From Pseudomonas vancouverensis (GTDB taxonomy: Bacteria; Pseudomonadota; Gammaproteobacteria; Pseudomonadales; Pseudomonadaceae), in the NCBI RefSeq assembly GCF_004348895.1, contig NZ_RRZK01000002.1, positions 248,001 through 312,000 of the forward strand: DNA of 64,000 nucleotides, written 5' to 3'. Below, piece after piece: positions 16,793 through 24,923 of this stretch. Position numbers and translations under genes: made by a program. The notes under the pieces are model-generated. The model made no database searches. It was given only the letters and a program-made list of their open reading frames with translations, and was not told the DNA's origin. Positions within the stretch are counted from its first letter, which is position 1. Every line of letters begins with the position of its first letter.

Positions 16793-18145
16793 TTAAACGA
16801 ACATCGACAACAGCAGAATAAAGCCTAAACCCACCACCGACAGGATGGTTTCCATCGCCGTCCAGGTCTTGAAGGTTTCGGCCACGGTCATGTTGAAGTA
16901 CTGCTTGACCAGCCAGAAACCGGCGTCGTTGACGTGGGACAGGATCAGCGAGCCGGCACCGGTGGCCAGCACCAGCAGCTCACGGTTGACCCCGGGAATC
17001 ATCCCCACCACCGGCACCACGATGCCCGCGCCGGTAATGGTCGCCACGGTCGCCGAACCGGTGGCGATACGAATCACCGCCGCCACCAGCCAGGCCAGCA
17101 GGATCGGCGAGATCTGTGCGTTGACCGCCATGTGGCCGATCACATCACCCACACCGCTGGTCACCAGCATCTGCTTGAAGCCACCACCGGCACCAATGAT
17201 CAGGATGATCGCCGCGGTCGGCGCCAGGCTCGCGTCGAGCAGCTTGAGGATCTGCTTGGAATCGATGCCCTGACGGTGACCGAAGGTGTACAGCGACAGC
17301 AGCAAGGCCAGCAGCAGCGCCGAGATCGGGTGACCGACAAAGTCCATCAGGGTGCGGAAGAAGTGACCGTCCGGCAGCACCACGTCGGCAAAGGTCTTGA
17401 GCAGCATCAGGAACACCGGCAACAGCACGGTGATCAGGGTGATGCCGAAGCTCGGCAGTTCCTTGGCGTCCGGTTCGCGGGCCAGTTGCGCCACCAGCTC
17501 CTGGTTGGCCACACCCGGGATGTATTTGGAAATGAAGGTGCCGTAGATCGGACCGGCAATGATGGCCGTCGGCAACGCCACAATCAGGCCGTACAGGATG
17601 GTCTTGCCGATGTCGGCACCGAATACACCGATGGCCAGCAGTGGGCCCGGGTGCGGCGGCACCAGGCCATGCACTGCGGACAGGCCGGCGAGCAGCGGGA
17701 TACCGATCTTGATGATCGACACGCCTGTGCGCCGCGCCACGATGAACACCAGCGGAATCAGCAGCACGAAGCCGATTTCGAAGAACAGCGGAATGCCGAC
17801 CAGGAACGCGGCGAACATCATCGCCCACTGCACCTTGTCCTTGCCGAAGGCGCGAATCAGCGTCTGCGCGATCTGATCCGCACCGCCGGATTCAGCCATC
17901 ATCTTGCCGAGCATGGTGCCCAGGGCGAGGATGATGCCGACGAAACCGAGCACGCCACCAAAACCGTCCTGGAACGCCTTGATGATGGTGCCGATCGGCA
18001 TGCCGGAGGTCAGGCCGAGAAACGTGGCAGCGATGGTCAGCGCAATAAAGGGGTGCAACTTGAACTGGGTGATCAGGACGATAAGCCCGACCACCGTGAC
18101 CACTGCATCGAGCAGCAGAAACGTCTCGTGGGACATGCCAAACAT
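16793..18145 (-). CDS. gntT: Gluconate permease GntT (GntP family)
   Basis: A 450-residue inner-membrane proton symporter for gluconate with about 12-14 hydrophobic helices. GntP family signatures include IGTIIKAFQDGFGGVLGFVGIILALGTMLGKM, VHGLVPPHPGPLLAIGVFGAD and RIATGSATVATITGAGIV. It lies downstream of gntK on the same strand with an 81-base gap that holds a GntR-like site at 18205. The leader has AATAACAACAACAACCAGGAG just before the start, a strong CA motif. Confidence 0.95.
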   Translation of the reverse strand: MFGMSHETFLLLDAVVTVVGLIVLITQFKLHPFIALTIAATFLGLTSGMPIGTIIKAFQDGFGGVLGFVGIILALGTMLGKMMAESGGADQIAQTLIRAFGKDKVQWAMMFAAFLVGIPLFFEIGFVLLIPLVFIVARRTGVSIIKIGIPLLAGLSAVHGLVPPHPGPLLAIGVFGADIGKTILYGLIVALPTAIIAGPIYGTFISKYIPGVANQELVAQLAREPDAKELPSFGITLITVLLPVFLMLLKTFADVVLPDGHFFRTLMDFVGHPISALLLALLLSLYTFGHRQGIDSKQILKLLDASLAPTAAIILIIGAGGGFKQMLVTSGVGDVIGHMAVNAQISPILLAWLVAAVIRIATGSATVATITGAGIVVPVVGMIPGVNRELLVLATGAGSLILSHVNDAGFWLVKQYFNMTVAETFKTWTAMETILSVVGLGFILLLSMFV

Positions 18146-18161
18146 GGGGGGTGTCTCCTGG

Positions 18162-18175
18162 TTGTTGTTGTTATT
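18162..18175 (-). promoter_or_regulatory. CA motif (Hfq/Crc type) before gntT
   Basis: The minus strand reads AATAACAACAACAA a few bases before the AGGAG ribosome binding site, an excellent AANAANAA match. It suggests catabolite repression of gntT translation. Confidence 0.65.
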
Positions 18176-18204
18176 AAAGCGGGTTAATCAGAGGCCGTGA
18201 GGAC

Positions 18205-18218
18205 AGCGCTGTCTTTGC
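18205..18218. promoter_or_regulatory. GntR operator-like site upstream of gntT
   Basis: AGCGCTGTCTTTGC lies within GACAGCGCTGTC, a perfect palindrome. It resembles AGCGCTA-N-CTT-N-GT, the reverse complement of the GntR site I recall for P. aeruginosa, with two deviations. Confidence 0.5.
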
Positions 18219-18226
18219 AAGCACAC

Positions 18227-18760
18227 TCATACCGCCTGCTTCAGGCCGTTGGCCTGCCACCAGACATGTGCTTGCGAAGCGAGTTCTTCGACGCTGTTAA
18301 TCGAAGCATTGAGCGCCAGGGTCAACGGCTCGCCCTTGGGCGACTCGAGGGTGGCGAACTGGCTTTCGATCAAGGTTGCCGGCATGAAATGCCCCGGCCG
18401 ATGGGACACACGCTCGGCAGCGACTTCAGGGGTCAGCTCAAGAAACACGAAACCCAGGCCCGGCAAGGCACTGCGCAGACGCTCGCGATAAATGTGCTTG
18501 AGCGCCGAACAGGTCAGCACCGGACGCTTGCCGAGGGCATCGACGCGGCGCAATTCATCGCACAGGCTGTCGAGCCAGCCGGCACGGTCTTCATCGTTCA
18601 GGGGGATACCCGCGCTCATCTTTTCGATATTGGCGGCAGGGTGGAAAGAGTCGCCTTCAATGGCAGTGGCGCCGCTCAGTTGGCACAGGGCCTCGCCGAC
18701 GGACGTCTTGCCGCAACCGGCAACGCCCATGATGACCAGGGCGGTGATGGGATGATTCAT
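18227..18760 (-). CDS. gntK: Gluconokinase GntK
   Basis: A 177-residue P-loop kinase that phosphorylates gluconate to 6-phosphogluconate with ATP. Walker A is MGVAGCGKTSVGEAL (residues 11-25), then EGDSFHPAANIEKMSAGIPLNDEDRAGWLD, which holds the substrate loop, and LTCSALKHIYRERLR. Length and motifs are those of GntK. Its product enters the Entner-Doudoroff route encoded elsewhere in this window (edd, eda). Divergent from gntR; an operator-like site lies at 18782. Confidence 0.95.
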   Translation of the reverse strand: MNHPITALVIMGVAGCGKTSVGEALCQLSGATAIEGDSFHPAANIEKMSAGIPLNDEDRAGWLDSLCDELRRVDALGKRPVLTCSALKHIYRERLRSALPGLGFVFLELTPEVAAERVSHRPGHFMPATLIESQFATLESPKGEPLTLALNASINSVEELASQAHVWWQANGLKQAV

Positions 18761-18781
18761 GTAACACCTCAGCGCGCAGAC

Positions 18782-18795
18782 AGCGCTACCTTTGC
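18782..18795. promoter_or_regulatory. GntR operator-like site upstream of gntK
   Basis: AGCGCTACCTTTGC lies 22 bases from the gntK start and differs by one base from the pattern AGCGCTA-N-CTT-N-GT. It shares GACAGCGCTACCTT with the site at 18934. Confidence 0.65.
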
Positions 18796-18933
18796 CAGTT
18801 ATGACACTAGACCAAAAGCAGAAGTTGCCGACGCCTTTCTTGTCATTTTGTGGGTTGCAGCAGGTTTGTTGCCCAACGCCAAAAAGCGAGGATCAGGCAA
18901 CCCTCGCTCACGCATTTGCAGCCGCATTGAGAC

Positions 18934-18947
18934 AGCGCTACCTTAGT
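18934..18947. promoter_or_regulatory. GntR operator-like site upstream of gntR
   Basis: AGCGCTACCTTAGT matches AGCGCTA-N-CTT-N-GT exactly. It lies 29 bases before the gntR start, consistent with autorepression. Confidence 0.7.
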
Positions 18948-18975
18948 GCCTTGAATTTTGTTTGGCAAGCCGTCG

Positions 18976-20007
18976 ATGAACCCAACCAAGAACGATAAAA
19001 ATACCCGCACCACGGGCCGCCCTACCCTCAACGAAGTCGCTCGCCTGGCTGGCGTCAGCCCGATCACCGCGTCCCGCGCGTTGCGTGGGGTGAACACGGT
19101 GGCCACCGAGCTTGTGGAAAAAGTCCAGAAAGCCGCGCTCGAACTCAACTACGTGGTCAACTCCGCCGCCCGCGCCCTGGCCTCGGCCCAGAGTCATTCG
19201 GTGGTGGTGTTGGTGCCCTCGCTGTCGAACCTTTTGTTCATCGACACCCTGGAAGCCATCCATCAGGTGTTGCGCCCAAAAGGCTTCGAAGTGCTGATCG
19301 GCAACTTTCACTATTCGCGGGAGGAAGAAGAAAACCTGCTGCGCAATTACATGGCCTATCAACCCCGTGGCCTGTTGCTGACCGGTTTCGACCGCACGGA
19401 AAGTTCGCGGCGGATGATCGAAGCCAGCAACATTCCCTGCGTGTACATGATGGAGCTGGACAGCGCCGCCGGGCTCAATTGCGTCGGTTTCTCGCAACTG
19501 GCCGCCGGTGAAACCGCCGCCGAACACCTGCTGTCCCGCGGCCGCAAGCGCCTGGCCTACATCGGCGCGCAACTGGATCAGCGCACCCTGCTGCGCGGTG
19601 AAGGCTTCCGCAAGACCCTGCAAAAGGCCGGTCTGTACGACCCGGACCTGGAAGTACTGACCCCGCGCGCCTCCTCCGTCGGTTTGGGTGGCGAGCTGTT
19701 TCTGCAACTGCTGGCGGCCCATCCCGACGTGGATGCGATCTTCTTCGGCAACGACGACCTGGCCCAGGGCGCGCTGCTGGAAGCCATGCGCAACGGCATC
19801 AGGATTCCGGAACAAGTGGCGATTCTCGGCTTCAACGACTTGCCGATGTCGGAACACATGGTCCCGCGTTTGAGCAGCATCAATACGCCGCGAGAAGCCA
19901 TAGGCCGGCGCGCGGCGGAGCAGATGCTGACGCTGATGGCCGGCAACACCGTGGCCAAGCCGGTGCAAGACATGGGGTTTGAGTTGAAGGTACGCGAGAG
20001 CACTTGA
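18976..20007 (+). CDS. gntR: LacI-family gluconate repressor GntR
   Basis: A 343-residue LacI-type regulator with a helix-turn-helix at about residues 13-35 (TLNEVARLAGVSPITASRALRG) and the hinge NSAARALASAQSH. A periplasmic-binding-protein-like effector domain follows. The ATG at 18976 gives the usual short tail before the helix-turn-helix; a TTG six codons earlier is less likely. Divergence from gntK-gntT and three matching operator-like sites support a gluconate repressor. In P. aeruginosa the homologue responds to gluconate and 6-phosphogluconate. Confidence 0.93.
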   Translation: MNPTKNDKNTRTTGRPTLNEVARLAGVSPITASRALRGVNTVATELVEKVQKAALELNYVVNSAARALASAQSHSVVVLVPSLSNLLFIDTLEAIHQVLRPKGFEVLIGNFHYSREEEENLLRNYMAYQPRGLLLTGFDRTESSRRMIEASNIPCVYMMELDSAAGLNCVGFSQLAAGETAAEHLLSRGRKRLAYIGAQLDQRTLLRGEGFRKTLQKAGLYDPDLEVLTPRASSVGLGGELFLQLLAAHPDVDAIFFGNDDLAQGALLEAMRNGIRIPEQVAILGFNDLPMSEHMVPRLSSINTPREAIGRRAAEQMLTLMAGNTVAKPVQDMGFELKVREST

Positions 20008-20020
20008 GCAGCCCGCTAAC

Positions 20021-20047
20021 TGTGGGAGCCGCCGCAAGCCGGCTCTC
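20021..20047. repeat. Degenerate REP-like palindrome
   Basis: TGTGGGAGCC-GCCGCAA-GCCGGCTCT resembles the GTGGGAGCCGGCTTGC REP type but its centre is damaged. It follows the gntR stop and may act as a weak transcription stop. Confidence 0.45.
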
Positions 20048-20060
20048 TGGCCTGCGGATC

Positions 20061-20933
20061 TCAACGCCCCATCAACTCCACGAACGCCAATGCGCCCTTC
20101 TGCAACGGTCGACGCTTGAGCCACACCGCGTGCACCGGCAATACCAAACCATTGTCGATGTTGCGAAAGTTCAGGCGCTTGAGCCGGCCGGCATCCAGCA
20201 AGGGCTGCACCACCGACAACGGAAAATTGCCCCAGCCCAGGCCCGCTTCGACCATTTCCAGCGCCATGTCGAGGGTGTCGGTGCGCCAACAGGATTCGGC
20301 CACCAGCGGCCGGGTTTCGCTGATCGGCAGATCGCGACTGGCGACAATGATCTGCCGTACCTGCACCAGGTCTTCGAGAAACAGATCCTGCCCTGCCAGC
20401 AACGGATGGTTCGCCGCCAAGGTAGCAATCACCCGTTCGTTGCCGACGAACTGGAAACGCTCGAGCACGTTCACGCTCAATCCGGCGAACGCCAGACAAA
20501 CGCTGACCCTGCCACTGTGCAGCATGGCCAGTACATCATCCTGCGGCGCGCTCAATACTTCGACCTCCAGCAGCGGGAAGCGCGCGGCGATGATCTTGAT
20601 CGCCTCCAGCAAAGGCGCCTTGTCGATGTCTGCCACCACGCCAATCGACAACTTGCTTTCCAATCCCAGCGACAGCTCGACGGCATGCACCTGCAATTGC
20701 TTGAGCTGGTCGGCGATCAACCGCGCATGGGGTACCAGCGCACTGGCCATGGCCGTGGGCACTGGCTCGCGATGGCTGCGGTCGAACAGCGCGTAGCCCA
20801 ATTCGGCTTCGAGGTTGGCAATGCCCATGCTCACCGCCGAAGGCACCTTGCCCAGGGAGCGGGCGGCGGCGGAAAACGAGCCGCGTTCGATCACCGCGAG
20901 AAACAACTCGATGCTGTCGCTGTTGAAGTTCAT
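20061..20933 (-). CDS. LysR-family transcriptional regulator
   Basis: A 290-residue LysR protein with a winged helix-turn-helix at residues 4-62 (SIELFLAVIERGSFSAAARSLGKVPSAVSMGIANLEAELG) and a LysR substrate-binding domain behind it. The ATG at 20933 gives the standard start a few residues before the helix-turn-helix; an upstream TTG would add five. It is divergent from the PACE efflux gene 120 bases away, the usual arrangement for a LysR protein and its target. It probably controls that gene; the ligand is unknown. Confidence 0.92.
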   Translation of the reverse strand: MNFNSDSIELFLAVIERGSFSAAARSLGKVPSAVSMGIANLEAELGYALFDRSHREPVPTAMASALVPHARLIADQLKQLQVHAVELSLGLESKLSIGVVADIDKAPLLEAIKIIAARFPLLEVEVLSAPQDDVLAMLHSGRVSVCLAFAGLSVNVLERFQFVGNERVIATLAANHPLLAGQDLFLEDLVQVRQIIVASRDLPISETRPLVAESCWRTDTLDMALEMVEAGLGWGNFPLSVVQPLLDAGRLKRLNFRNIDNGLVLPVHAVWLKRRPLQKGALAFVELMGR

Positions 20934-21053
20934 CCATCGTCCTGTCAATAAACCTGAAAGCTTCTAACTTTTTCTGTCAGGTCTATTGAAGCTATCTTTC
21001 GCCGCCTTCGCCAGCACCGCTGGTTCCCGGTTCGCAAGAAAGAGGCAATCCCC

Positions 21054-21485
21054 ATGCAAGGCGTCAAACGCAAACTGGTCTATGTATCGCTCTACGAAAT
21101 CATCGGCATGACCTTTTCCGCCCTCGGCCTGGCCCTGCTGTCGGGCACCTCACCGGGCAGCACCGGACCTCTGGCAGTGATCATCACCAGCATCGCGGTC
21201 AGCTGGAATTTCATCTACACCTCGCTGTTCGAGCGCTGGGAAAGCCGCCAGACCTTGCGCACCCGCACCGTCAAGCGGCGCATCGCCCACGCCGTGGGGT
21301 TTCAACTAACCTTGATAGTGTTCCTCATCCCGTTGATCGCCTGGTGGATGAACATCAGCTTGGTGCAAGCCTTCCTGCTCGACCTGGCGCTGATCATTTT
21401 CATCCCCTGCTACACCTTCGCCTTCAACTGGTTATTCGATCGTACGTTCGGCTTGCCGGCGTCGGCGCTGCCGGATCCGGCCTGA
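21054..21485 (+). CDS. PACE-family efflux transporter (AceI-like)
   Basis: A 143-residue membrane protein with four hydrophobic helices arranged as two bacterial transmembrane-pair units. The first unit has SLYEIIGMTF, whose Glu corresponds to the essential acidic residue of AceI, and SIAVSWNFIYTSLFERWE. The second has RIAHAVGFQLTLIVFLIPLIAWW and LIIFIPCYTFAFNWLFDRTFG. PACE proteins export chlorhexidine, acriflavine or polyamines such as cadaverine by proton exchange. The divergent LysR gene is the likely activator. Confidence 0.92.
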   Translation: MQGVKRKLVYVSLYEIIGMTFSALGLALLSGTSPGSTGPLAVIITSIAVSWNFIYTSLFERWESRQTLRTRTVKRRIAHAVGFQLTLIVFLIPLIAWWMNISLVQAFLLDLALIIFIPCYTFAFNWLFDRTFGLPASALPDPA

Positions 21486-21539
21486 GGCAGCGAAGTCTGT
21501 TAACTTTCCGCAGCGTCGAATCGCTAACGGAGTAGCCCC

Positions 21540-22172
21540 ATGGAACACACACTGAAGATTCTCGGCAAAGCCTCGTCCATCAACGTGCGCAAAGTCCTGT
21601 GGACCTGCGAAGAGCTTGGCATTGCCTATGAACGCGAGGACTGGGGTAGCGGTTTTGCCTCCACCCACAGCCCCGAGTTCCTGCGGCTCAACCCCAATGC
21701 CCAGGTGCCGGTGATCATCGATGAGGCCGGTGTGCTCTGGGAGTCCAACACCATCTGCCGCTACCTGGTGGGCAAACATCACCACCACGACCTGCTGCCG
21801 GGCGAACCGGCGGCGCGGGCGCGGGTGGAGCAGTGGATGGACTGGCAAGCCACCGAGCTCAACCCGTCCTGGAGTTATGCGTTCATGTCGCTGGTGCGCA
21901 AGGACCCGGAATACCAGGACGCCCATCGCCTGGTTGTCGGCGCACGCGGCTGGAACCAGAAAATGGCCATCCTCGAACATCAGCTGGCGACCACCGGCGC
22001 CTATGTCGCCGGGCCACGCTTCACCCTGGCCGATATCGTCATCGGCCTGTCGGTCAATCGCTGGTTGATGACGCCGATCGACCGTCCCGACTACCCCGCC
22101 GTCGACGAGTACTTCCAGCGCCTGGCCCAGCGTCCGGGGTTTCTCAAGCATGGCTGCAACGGCTTGCCTTGA
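21540..22172 (+). CDS. Glutathione S-transferase family protein
   Basis: A 210-residue GST. The thioredoxin-like N-terminal domain (residues 1-82) contains GKASSINVRKVLWTCEELGI, with the Ser-rich active-site loop, the cis-Pro motif NAQVPVIIDE and the glutathione-binding WESNTICRYL. The all-helical C-terminal domain contains FTLADIVIGLSVNRW. It resembles the theta/nu-type bacterial GSTs; the substrate is unknown. Start ATG at 21540 preceded by GGAG. Confidence 0.9.
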   Translation: MEHTLKILGKASSINVRKVLWTCEELGIAYEREDWGSGFASTHSPEFLRLNPNAQVPVIIDEAGVLWESNTICRYLVGKHHHHDLLPGEPAARARVEQWMDWQATELNPSWSYAFMSLVRKDPEYQDAHRLVVGARGWNQKMAILEHQLATTGAYVAGPRFTLADIVIGLSVNRWLMTPIDRPDYPAVDEYFQRLAQRPGFLKHGCNGLP

Positions 22173-22320
22173 ATTGCCGCCCGGCGGCAAACACTGACCG
22201 GCCACGCGCCTGAGCATTGTCGCGAACAAATCCTAAGCCATTGATTTAAAACAAATAATACTGAGAGGCACGCTATTTGCTGAAGAGAGGCATCATCCTT
22301 TGCCACAAGGTCTCGTCATC

Positions 22321-22884
22321 ATGTTGGTCAGCGCCAATTCATCGTTAGTCACCCCACTGCCGAAAAAACCCGGCGACGATCCTTCCTCGGATGCCGCCGC
22401 CGGCCTGCAAAGCGGCGTGCAAGCGGCCATGAACCTGGCCCTGCAGAACAATCTGCAAGCGCAATCCAACGCCACCAAACAGGTGCAGGATTCCGCCACC
22501 CAGCTCACCACGCAGCAAGTCAGCGAAGCGACCAAGATCAGCGACAACGTCGACGAAGCCTTCGCCAAGACCCGCGTCAACCTGCAGGCCACCGATGCCA
22601 CCGGCACCGCCAAGACCAGCACAACCTCGGCCACCGATGAGTTCAAGGACTACATGAGCAAGACGCCGGAACAGCGTTTGCACGACAGTATCCTTAAAGA
22701 AATGGGCCTGACCGAAGAAGACGTGAAGGCCATGCCGCCGGAGCAACAGCAAGCGGTGGCTCAGGAAATTGCCAATCGCATGAAGGACAAGATCCAGATC
22801 GCTCAGGCTGACAAGGCATCCACGGCTAGTCAGACTGACACCGGCAGCGCCCAGGTCACCGACAAGTTCCTCGCTTCGCTCTGA
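22321..22884 (+). CDS. Conserved hypothetical protein, low-complexity N-terminal half and helical C-terminus
   Basis: A 187-residue protein of unknown function. It has no signal peptide and no membrane segment. The first 100 residues are rich in Ala, Gln, Thr, Ser and Asn with repeated TKQVQDSATQLTTQQVSEATK-like heptads, suggesting a disordered or coiled-coil region. Residues about 125-160 form a charged helical motif (LKEMGLTEEDVKAMPPEQQQ then IANRMKDKI). That motif occurs, to my recollection, in other uncharacterised pseudomonad proteins. ATG at 22321 follows CAAGGTCTC; a TTG seven codons earlier is possible. A strong terminator follows at once. Confidence 0.75.
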   Translation: MLVSANSSLVTPLPKKPGDDPSSDAAAGLQSGVQAAMNLALQNNLQAQSNATKQVQDSATQLTTQQVSEATKISDNVDEAFAKTRVNLQATDATGTAKTSTTSATDEFKDYMSKTPEQRLHDSILKEMGLTEEDVKAMPPEQQQAVAQEIANRMKDKIQIAQADKASTASQTDTGSAQVTDKFLASL

Positions 22885-22896
22885 ACCTCGCCGCAT

Positions 22897-22927
22897 AAAA
22901 AAGGGGCCCTCTACCGGGCCCCTTTTT
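22897..22927. terminator. Bidirectional terminator between hypothetical gene and chemotaxis gene
   Basis: AAAAAAGGGGCCC-TCTACC-GGGCCCCTTTTT lies between two convergent genes. Confidence 0.9.
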
Positions 22928-22939
22928 CATTTGCCGCAA

Positions 22940-24259
22940 TCAGTTCAATTGCAGGGTCGAATTGAACTGACTGATCGCATCAACCACATGACGCGAACCC
23001 TGTTGAATTTCCAGAATCACCTCCCCCGCTTCGTTCGCCAGCTCCACCCCAAGCCCGGTTCGGCTCAGGCTGGACTGCATGCTTGACACCGCACTGAGCG
23101 ACAGGTCGTGGTTCTTGCGCACCACTTCGACGATCTCCAGCGTCGCCTGGCTGGTGCGTGCCGCCAGGCTGCGCACCTCGTCGGCAACCACGGCAAAGCC
23201 GCGCCCGTGCTCCCCGGCGCGCGCCGCTTCGATGGCAGCGTTCAGGGCCAGCAGGTTGGTCTGGTCGGCAATGCCGCGAATGGTCTGCACAATGGTGCCG
23301 ATGATGTCGGATTGTTTGCTCACTGCATCGATGCTCAGCGCAGCCTGGTTAAGGTCGCGGGAAATGTCCTGAATGATCTGCACCGTCTGCTGTACCACTT
23401 CCGAGCCTTTGCGCGCGCAGGCATCGTTCTGTACCGAGGTGCTGTGGGCCGATTCAGCGGCGGTTTGCAGGGTGGTCATCTGCTGGGTGATGTCGCTGGC
23501 GAACTTCACCACTTTGTAGAGACGGCCCTTGGCGTCGAACAGCGGGTTGTAGGACGCTTCGAGGAACACGGTCTGACCTTGCTTGTTCCGACGCTCGAAA
23601 CGGTGCGAGTGATATTCGCCGCGATTGAGCGACGCCCAGAAATTCTTGTACGCCTGGGACTCGCTTTCGGCACGATGGCAGAACAGGCTGTGGTGCTGGC
23701 CCTGCACCTCATTGAATGAATACTGCATGGTGTTCAGGAAATTCTCGTTGGCCTTGGTTACCCGGCCTTCCGGGGTGAACTCGATCACGGCCATGGACCG
23801 GCTGATGGCCGCCAGCATGCTTTCGTTTTCGTGTTCCTTGTTGACCCGGGCGGTGATGTCGGTGGCCACCTTGATCACGCTTTTTACCTGGCGGTCGGGG
23901 CCGAGCACCGGCATGTAGCTGGCCTCGAGCCAGATCTCCCGGCCACTCTTGTGCAGACGCGAAAAGGTCCCGCTGATGGGCTCGCCGCGGGCCAGGTCAC
24001 GCCACAATCGGGTGTAGTCCTCGCTGCGATAGAACGCTTCTTCACAGAAGATCCGGTGATGTTTGCCACGCACTTCTTCTGCGCTGTAGCCCATGGCGCT
24101 GCAGAAGTTTTCGTTGGCATCGATGACGATGCCGTCGGGGGTGAACTCGATCATTGCCATCGAACGACTGATCGCCGCCAACTTGGCGTTGGCCTCGGTC
24201 AGGGCGCAACTGAAGCGTTCGATTTCCAGCAGGTCAGCCTTGTGATGTAGGTTGAACAT
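22940..24259 (-). CDS. Soluble methyl-accepting chemotaxis transducer with two PAS domains (BdlA-like)
   Basis: A 439-residue chemoreceptor with no membrane helix. PAS 1 is at about residues 30-140 ([25 protein letters not shown]) and PAS 2 at about 150-262 ([25 protein letters not shown]). The two PAS units are clearly a duplication. A short methyl-accepting signalling domain follows with the CheA/CheW-binding hairpin [20 protein letters not shown]. Layout and length match P. aeruginosa BdlA, which senses redox or metabolic state and triggers biofilm dispersion, and Aer-type energy sensors. The ATG has AAGGTGAT before it. Confidence 0.88.
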   Translation of the reverse strand: MFNLHHKADLLEIERFSCALTEANAKLAAISRSMAMIEFTPDGIVIDANENFCSAMGYSAEEVRGKHHRIFCEEAFYRSEDYTRLWRDLARGEPISGTFSRLHKSGREIWLEASYMPVLGPDRQVKSVIKVATDITARVNKEHENESMLAAISRSMAVIEFTPEGRVTKANENFLNTMQYSFNEVQGQHHSLFCHRAESESQAYKNFWASLNRGEYHSHRFERRNKQGQTVFLEASYNPLFDAKGRLYKVVKFASDITQQMTTLQTAAESAHSTSVQNDACARKGSEVVQQTVQIIQDISRDLNQAALSIDAVSKQSDIIGTIVQTIRGIADQTNLLALNAAIEAARAGEHGRGFAVVADEVRSLAARTSQATLEIVEVVRKNHDLSLSAVSSMQSSLSRTGLGVELANEAGEVILEIQQGSRHVVDAISQFNSTLQLN

Positions 24260-24806
24260 TGTCGTATCACCTTAAGCGCGGTCTTTTGATTGTTGAAAGT
24301 TGCTGGTCTTTCAAATCCACCACTACGTTCCATGGAACAGGCACACACGCAACCCTCCACACAGAAGGGTTTGTCAGGTGATAAATGATGATCAATCGGA
24401 GGGTCCCTGGGACGGCACACTCATCAAGACATCCTTCTCTTGATAGCCCGCACGCGGGCCAGCCCTAACAGTTTCAAAAACAAAATCCATTTAGCAGACC
24501 GCTCCCTGTTGGTCAGTGACGGTGCCTTGGGTTGCGCACTCTGTCGGCAGAATCTCGACCACCTCGTCGACCACCAAAAAGCGTTCGACATAGTTAGTTA
24601 CAAGTGATGATAGACAGCTACCTTGGCCTTGCAAGGCCACTAGTCGGCCAGTATCGAGGACAAAATCGGTTCAGCCGGGTGGTTGCTCGCTGTTTATTCA
24701 GCATAGCTGGCTGGGGCTGGGTTGCAGGCGAAGGTGATGTGGACCGCGAAGGGGCGCTGTCATTTTTGGCAGCGGAGGGACCGGAATAGAGGGTGGCTTT
24801 GGATCC
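24260..24806. other. Long gene-poor spacer upstream of the chemotaxis gene
   Basis: No confident intact gene here. It holds GTTCCATGGAAC, a perfect 12-base palindrome at 24327-24338 that could be an operator for the chemotaxis gene. A small hairpin (AACCCT/AGGGTT) spans 24351-24371, GCCCGCACGCGGGC lies at about 24447-24460, and a possible gene remnant is listed separately. Base composition is more AT-rich than the flanking genes. Confidence 0.5.
24491..24669 (-). pseudogene. Possible gene remnant, about 58 codons with no proper start
   Basis: Between a TGA at the right edge and the TAA at 24493-24491 the minus strand stays open and reads protein-like, for example DFVLDTGRLVALQGQ, then NYVERFLVVDEVVEILP. 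Only GTG and TTG codons without a ribosome binding site could start it. A second short frame upstream (MLNKQRATTRLN) would join it after a frameshift. Third-position GC is near 55%, lower than the core genes around it. I do not recognise the family. Confidence 0.3.
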
Positions 24807-24900
24807 CATCGCGAGCAAGCTCGCTCCCACATGGGATCGAGGCTATCCACAACGTTGGTGGTCACCCTCAACCTCTGTGGGAGCGAGCTTGCTCGCGATG
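24807..24900. repeat. REP doublet (REPIN)
   Basis: Inverted arms CATCGCGAGCAAGCTCGCTC and GAGCGAGCTTGCTCGCGATG around a 45-base spacer, directly downstream of the betaine-type binding-protein gene. Confidence 0.9.
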
Positions 24901-24923
24901 GCTATCTATCGGCTATCGGAAAA

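Noticed and set aside
18943..20499. A 518-residue minus-strand frame crossing gntR and part of the LysR gene
   Set aside because: It spans two recognised genes, has shadow-type composition and no motif.
24604..24789. A 61-residue plus-strand frame in the chemotaxis spacer
   Set aside because: No ribosome binding site, no family match, and the other strand reads more like protein; treated as noise.
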